The translations under genes and the position numbers were made by a program. The notes beneath the pieces are model-generated. The model did no database searches. It worked only from the letters and a program-made list of their open reading frames with translations, and was not told the origin of the DNA. From assembly GCF_900105805.1 (NCBI RefSeq), contig NZ_LT629788.1, positions 4,448,501 to 4,512,500 of the forward strand: DNA of 64,000 nt. Reading direction: 5' to 3'. Positions 62,373 to 64,000 of the stretch are shown here, piece by piece. This DNA is from Pseudomonas moraviensis (lineage in GTDB: Bacteria > Pseudomonadota > Gammaproteobacteria > Pseudomonadales > Pseudomonadaceae). Positions within the stretch are counted from its first letter, which is position 1, and every line of letters begins with the position of its first letter.

Positions 62373-63574
62373 CCGGTGATTCTTCCGCGTCGTCGCTGAT
62401 TGTCGGCGGCGCCGCTTCCTCGCCTCGGGCGCCGCTGCCAACGCTGCCGCCCCTGGCGCTGTACATCCACATCCCGTGGTGTGTGCGCAAATGTCCGTAT
62501 TGCGATTTCAACTCGCACACCGCCAGCCCGGTGCTGCCGGAGCAGGAATATGTCGACGCACTGCTGGCCGATCTCGATCAGGATCTGCACGCGGTGTATG
62601 GCCGTGAGCTGACCTCGATTTTCTTCGGTGGTGGTACGCCGAGCCTGTTCAGCGCCGACGCCCTCGGACGTTTGTTGAAGGGCGTCGAGCAGCGCATCCC
62701 GTTCGCCGACGACATCGAAATTACCCTCGAGGCCAATCCGGGCACCTTCGAGCAAGAGAAGTTCGTCGCCTATCGCAAGCTGGGGATCAATCGCCTGTCG
62801 ATCGGCATCCAGAGCTTTCAGCAGGAAAAACTTGAGGCCCTCGGCCGTATCCACAACGGTGACGAAGCCGTGCGTGCGGCGGACATGGCACGACAGGCCG
62901 GGTTCGATAATTTCAACCTCGACTTGATGCACGGTTTGCCCGATCAGTCGCTGGACGATGCCTTGAGCGACCTGCGTCAAGCCATCGCGCTGAAGCCGAC
63001 GCATATCTCCTGGTATCAGCTGACGCTGGAGCCGAACACGGTGTTCTGGAATCAGCCGCCGGTGCTGCCGGAAGACGACACGCTGTGGGACATTCAGGAA
63101 GCCGGCCAGGCGCTGCTGGCCGAGCACGGTTACGCGCAATACGAAGTGTCGGCATATGCCCAGCCCGATCGCCCGGCGCGGCACAACCTCAATTACTGGA
63201 GCTTCGGCGACTTCATCGGCATCGGCGCCGGCGCCCATGGAAAATTGAGTCACCCGGACGGGCGCATCGTGCGCACATGGAAAACCCGCCTGCCGAAGGA
63301 CTATCTGAATCCAGCGAAGAGCTTTCAGGCTGGCGAGAAACCGCTGAGCAATGACGAGATGCCGTTCGAGTTCCTGATGAACGCCCTGCGCCTGACTGCC
63401 GGGGTCGAATCGCGCCTGTATCCGGAACGCACCGGACTGTCGCTCGACAGCCTCGCCGAAGGCCGCCGCGAAGCCGAACAAAGCGGCCTGTTGCAGGTCG
63501 AACCGTCACGCCTGGCGGCCACCGAACGCGGCCAGCTGTTCCTCAACGACTTGCTGCAACAATTTCTGAACTGA
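62369..63574 (+). CDS. hemW: radical SAM haem chaperone HemW
   Basis: 401 residues starting by ATGA overlap with rdgB. The [4Fe-4S] site is CVRKCPYCDFNSH (C-x3-C-x2-C), preceded by LYIHIPW; then SIFFGGGTPSLFS and ITLEANPGT. Members of this class have been called coproporphyrinogen dehydrogenase-like, but HemW binds haem and is not HemN. About 25 extra residues, Ala/Ser/Pro-rich, precede the conserved LYIHIPW. Confidence 0.94.
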   Translation: MTGDSSASSLIVGGAASSPRAPLPTLPPLALYIHIPWCVRKCPYCDFNSHTASPVLPEQEYVDALLADLDQDLHAVYGRELTSIFFGGGTPSLFSADALGRLLKGVEQRIPFADDIEITLEANPGTFEQEKFVAYRKLGINRLSIGIQSFQQEKLEALGRIHNGDEAVRAADMARQAGFDNFNLDLMHGLPDQSLDDALSDLRQAIALKPTHISWYQLTLEPNTVFWNQPPVLPEDDTLWDIQEAGQALLAEHGYAQYEVSAYAQPDRPARHNLNYWSFGDFIGIGAGAHGKLSHPDGRIVRTWKTRLPKDYLNPAKSFQAGEKPLSNDEMPFEFLMNALRLTAGVESRLYPERTGLSLDSLAEGRREAEQSGLLQVEPSRLAATERGQLFLNDLLQQFLN

Positions 63575-63596
63575 CTTCAGCTCAAAGGGAAAACGC

Positions 63597-63920
63597 ATGG
63601 ATTTGATACTCGACCTGCTGGCCACCGTCTCCCGCTGGAGCCGCAGCAATCTCTCGGAAATCGCTTTGGCGCTGGTCGGTTGCCTGCTGGTGCTGTTCGG
63701 CGCCGACTTCAAAGGCTGGGTCGAGCAACGCCTGGGCAGCATCGCCGGTGCCCTGCGCGTGCCCCTGATGGCCCTGCTCTGCCTGATCGGCAGCGGCGCC
63801 GCGCTGATCTACGCGACGCCGTGGGTGATCAAGGGCCTGAGCCAGTTCAACAACTACAGCCTGGCGCCGGTGCTGCTGGTAGTCCTCGTCCTCATCGGCG
63901 TAGTCGCTGATCGCCGCTGA
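63597..63920 (+). CDS. DUF3392 membrane protein
   Basis: 107 residues with three hydrophobic segments (about 20-40, 53-75, 85-103) after MDLILDLLATVSRWSRSNLSE. It fits the small DUF3392 family; function unknown. It follows hemW by 22 bp in the same operon direction. Confidence 0.8.
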   Translation: MDLILDLLATVSRWSRSNLSEIALALVGCLLVLFGADFKGWVEQRLGSIAGALRVPLMALLCLIGSGAALIYATPWVIKGLSQFNNYSLAPVLLVVLVLIGVVADRR

Positions 63921-63943
63921 TCTTTCAGCACATCCAAAACAAC

Positions 63944-63966
63944 TGTAGGAGTGAGCCTGCTCGCGA
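63944..63966. repeat. REP sequence, TGTAGGAGTGAGCC variant (partner probably beyond the window)
   Basis: One copy of the GGAGTGAGCCTGCTCGCGAT core near the window end; an inverted copy would be expected downstream but lies outside. Confidence 0.8.
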
Positions 63967-64000
63967 TTGCGGTCTGACAGTCACCGAAGAGGTTGAATGT

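Overview
The window is chromosomal DNA from a Pseudomonas, most likely the P. fluorescens group. Evidence: GC-rich sequence with strongly biased codons; gene orders I know from Pseudomonas (pgk-epd-tktA / ArsR-metK; pilG-pilH-pilI-pilJ-chpA-chpC beside gshB-tonB3-yqgE-ruvX-pyrR-pyrB-pyrC'; pilT / yggS-proC-yggT-metX-metW-rdgB-hemW); a P. putida-type mdcABCDEGH-madLM malonate cluster; and dense REP/REPIN intergenic palindromes. I see no rRNA or tRNA gene, prophage, insertion sequence, CRISPR array or recognisable defence island. Most of it is core genome.

Layout. 1-6 kb: central carbon genes (pgk partial, epd, tktA) on the minus strand, divergent from an ArsR-methyltransferase regulator and metK. 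6-15 kb: mixed envelope and transport genes (ligB, DUF1090 protein, cytochrome c' lipoprotein, mltA, MAPEG protein, MFS exporter, CPA1 antiporter, FNT channel, thioesterase). 15-18 kb: an S-adenosylhomocysteine (SAH) riboswitch, ahcY and metF. 18-23.3 kb: a periplasmic binding protein, rhlE, the yceI/cytochrome b561 pair, an orphan one-domain bulb lectin and a 52-residue lipoprotein. 23.4-28.4 kb: a flavin amine oxidase with a long Lys/Ala/Pro tail, bioA, rsmE and a hemolysin III family protein. 28.6-37 kb: malonate decarboxylase, its cofactor and transport genes, and MdcR. 37-38.3 kb: a repeat-rich region with a DUF6124 gene and a structured leader. 38.4-48.3 kb: the Pil-Chp chemosensory operon. 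48.5-54.6 kb: gshB, tonB3, yqgE, ruvX and the pyrRBC' genes. 54.7-64 kb: a TM2 protein, an NlpC/P60 hydrolase, pilT, yggS-proC-yggT, metX-metW, a DUF4426 protein, rdgB, hemW and a DUF3392 protein.

How the genes fit together. One theme is the methionine/SAM cycle: metX and metW make the precursor, metF supplies methyl groups, metK makes SAM and ahcY removes SAH. Two different SAH/SAM-linked controls seem to be present: the ArsR-methyltransferase regulator with a palindromic operator next to metK, and the SAH riboswitch before ahcY. A second theme is type IV pilus signalling (Pil-Chp, pilT, tonB3), in a reduced form: pilK and chpB are absent from the operon and pilU is not beside pilT. The malonate cluster is a complete translationally coupled operon with a LysR-type palindrome in front.

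Repeats. Three REP-type families and one longer MITE-like family occupy most intergenic gaps, usually after genes; one REPIN lies inside the pil operon between pilI and pilJ, and one MITE-like element has its left half in three tandem 108-bp copies. The most useful candidates for follow-up are the riboswitch expression platform, the SAH-linked regulator site, the orphan lectin with the nearby small lipoprotein, the DUF6124 leader, and a 16-bp hairpin directly before tonB3.
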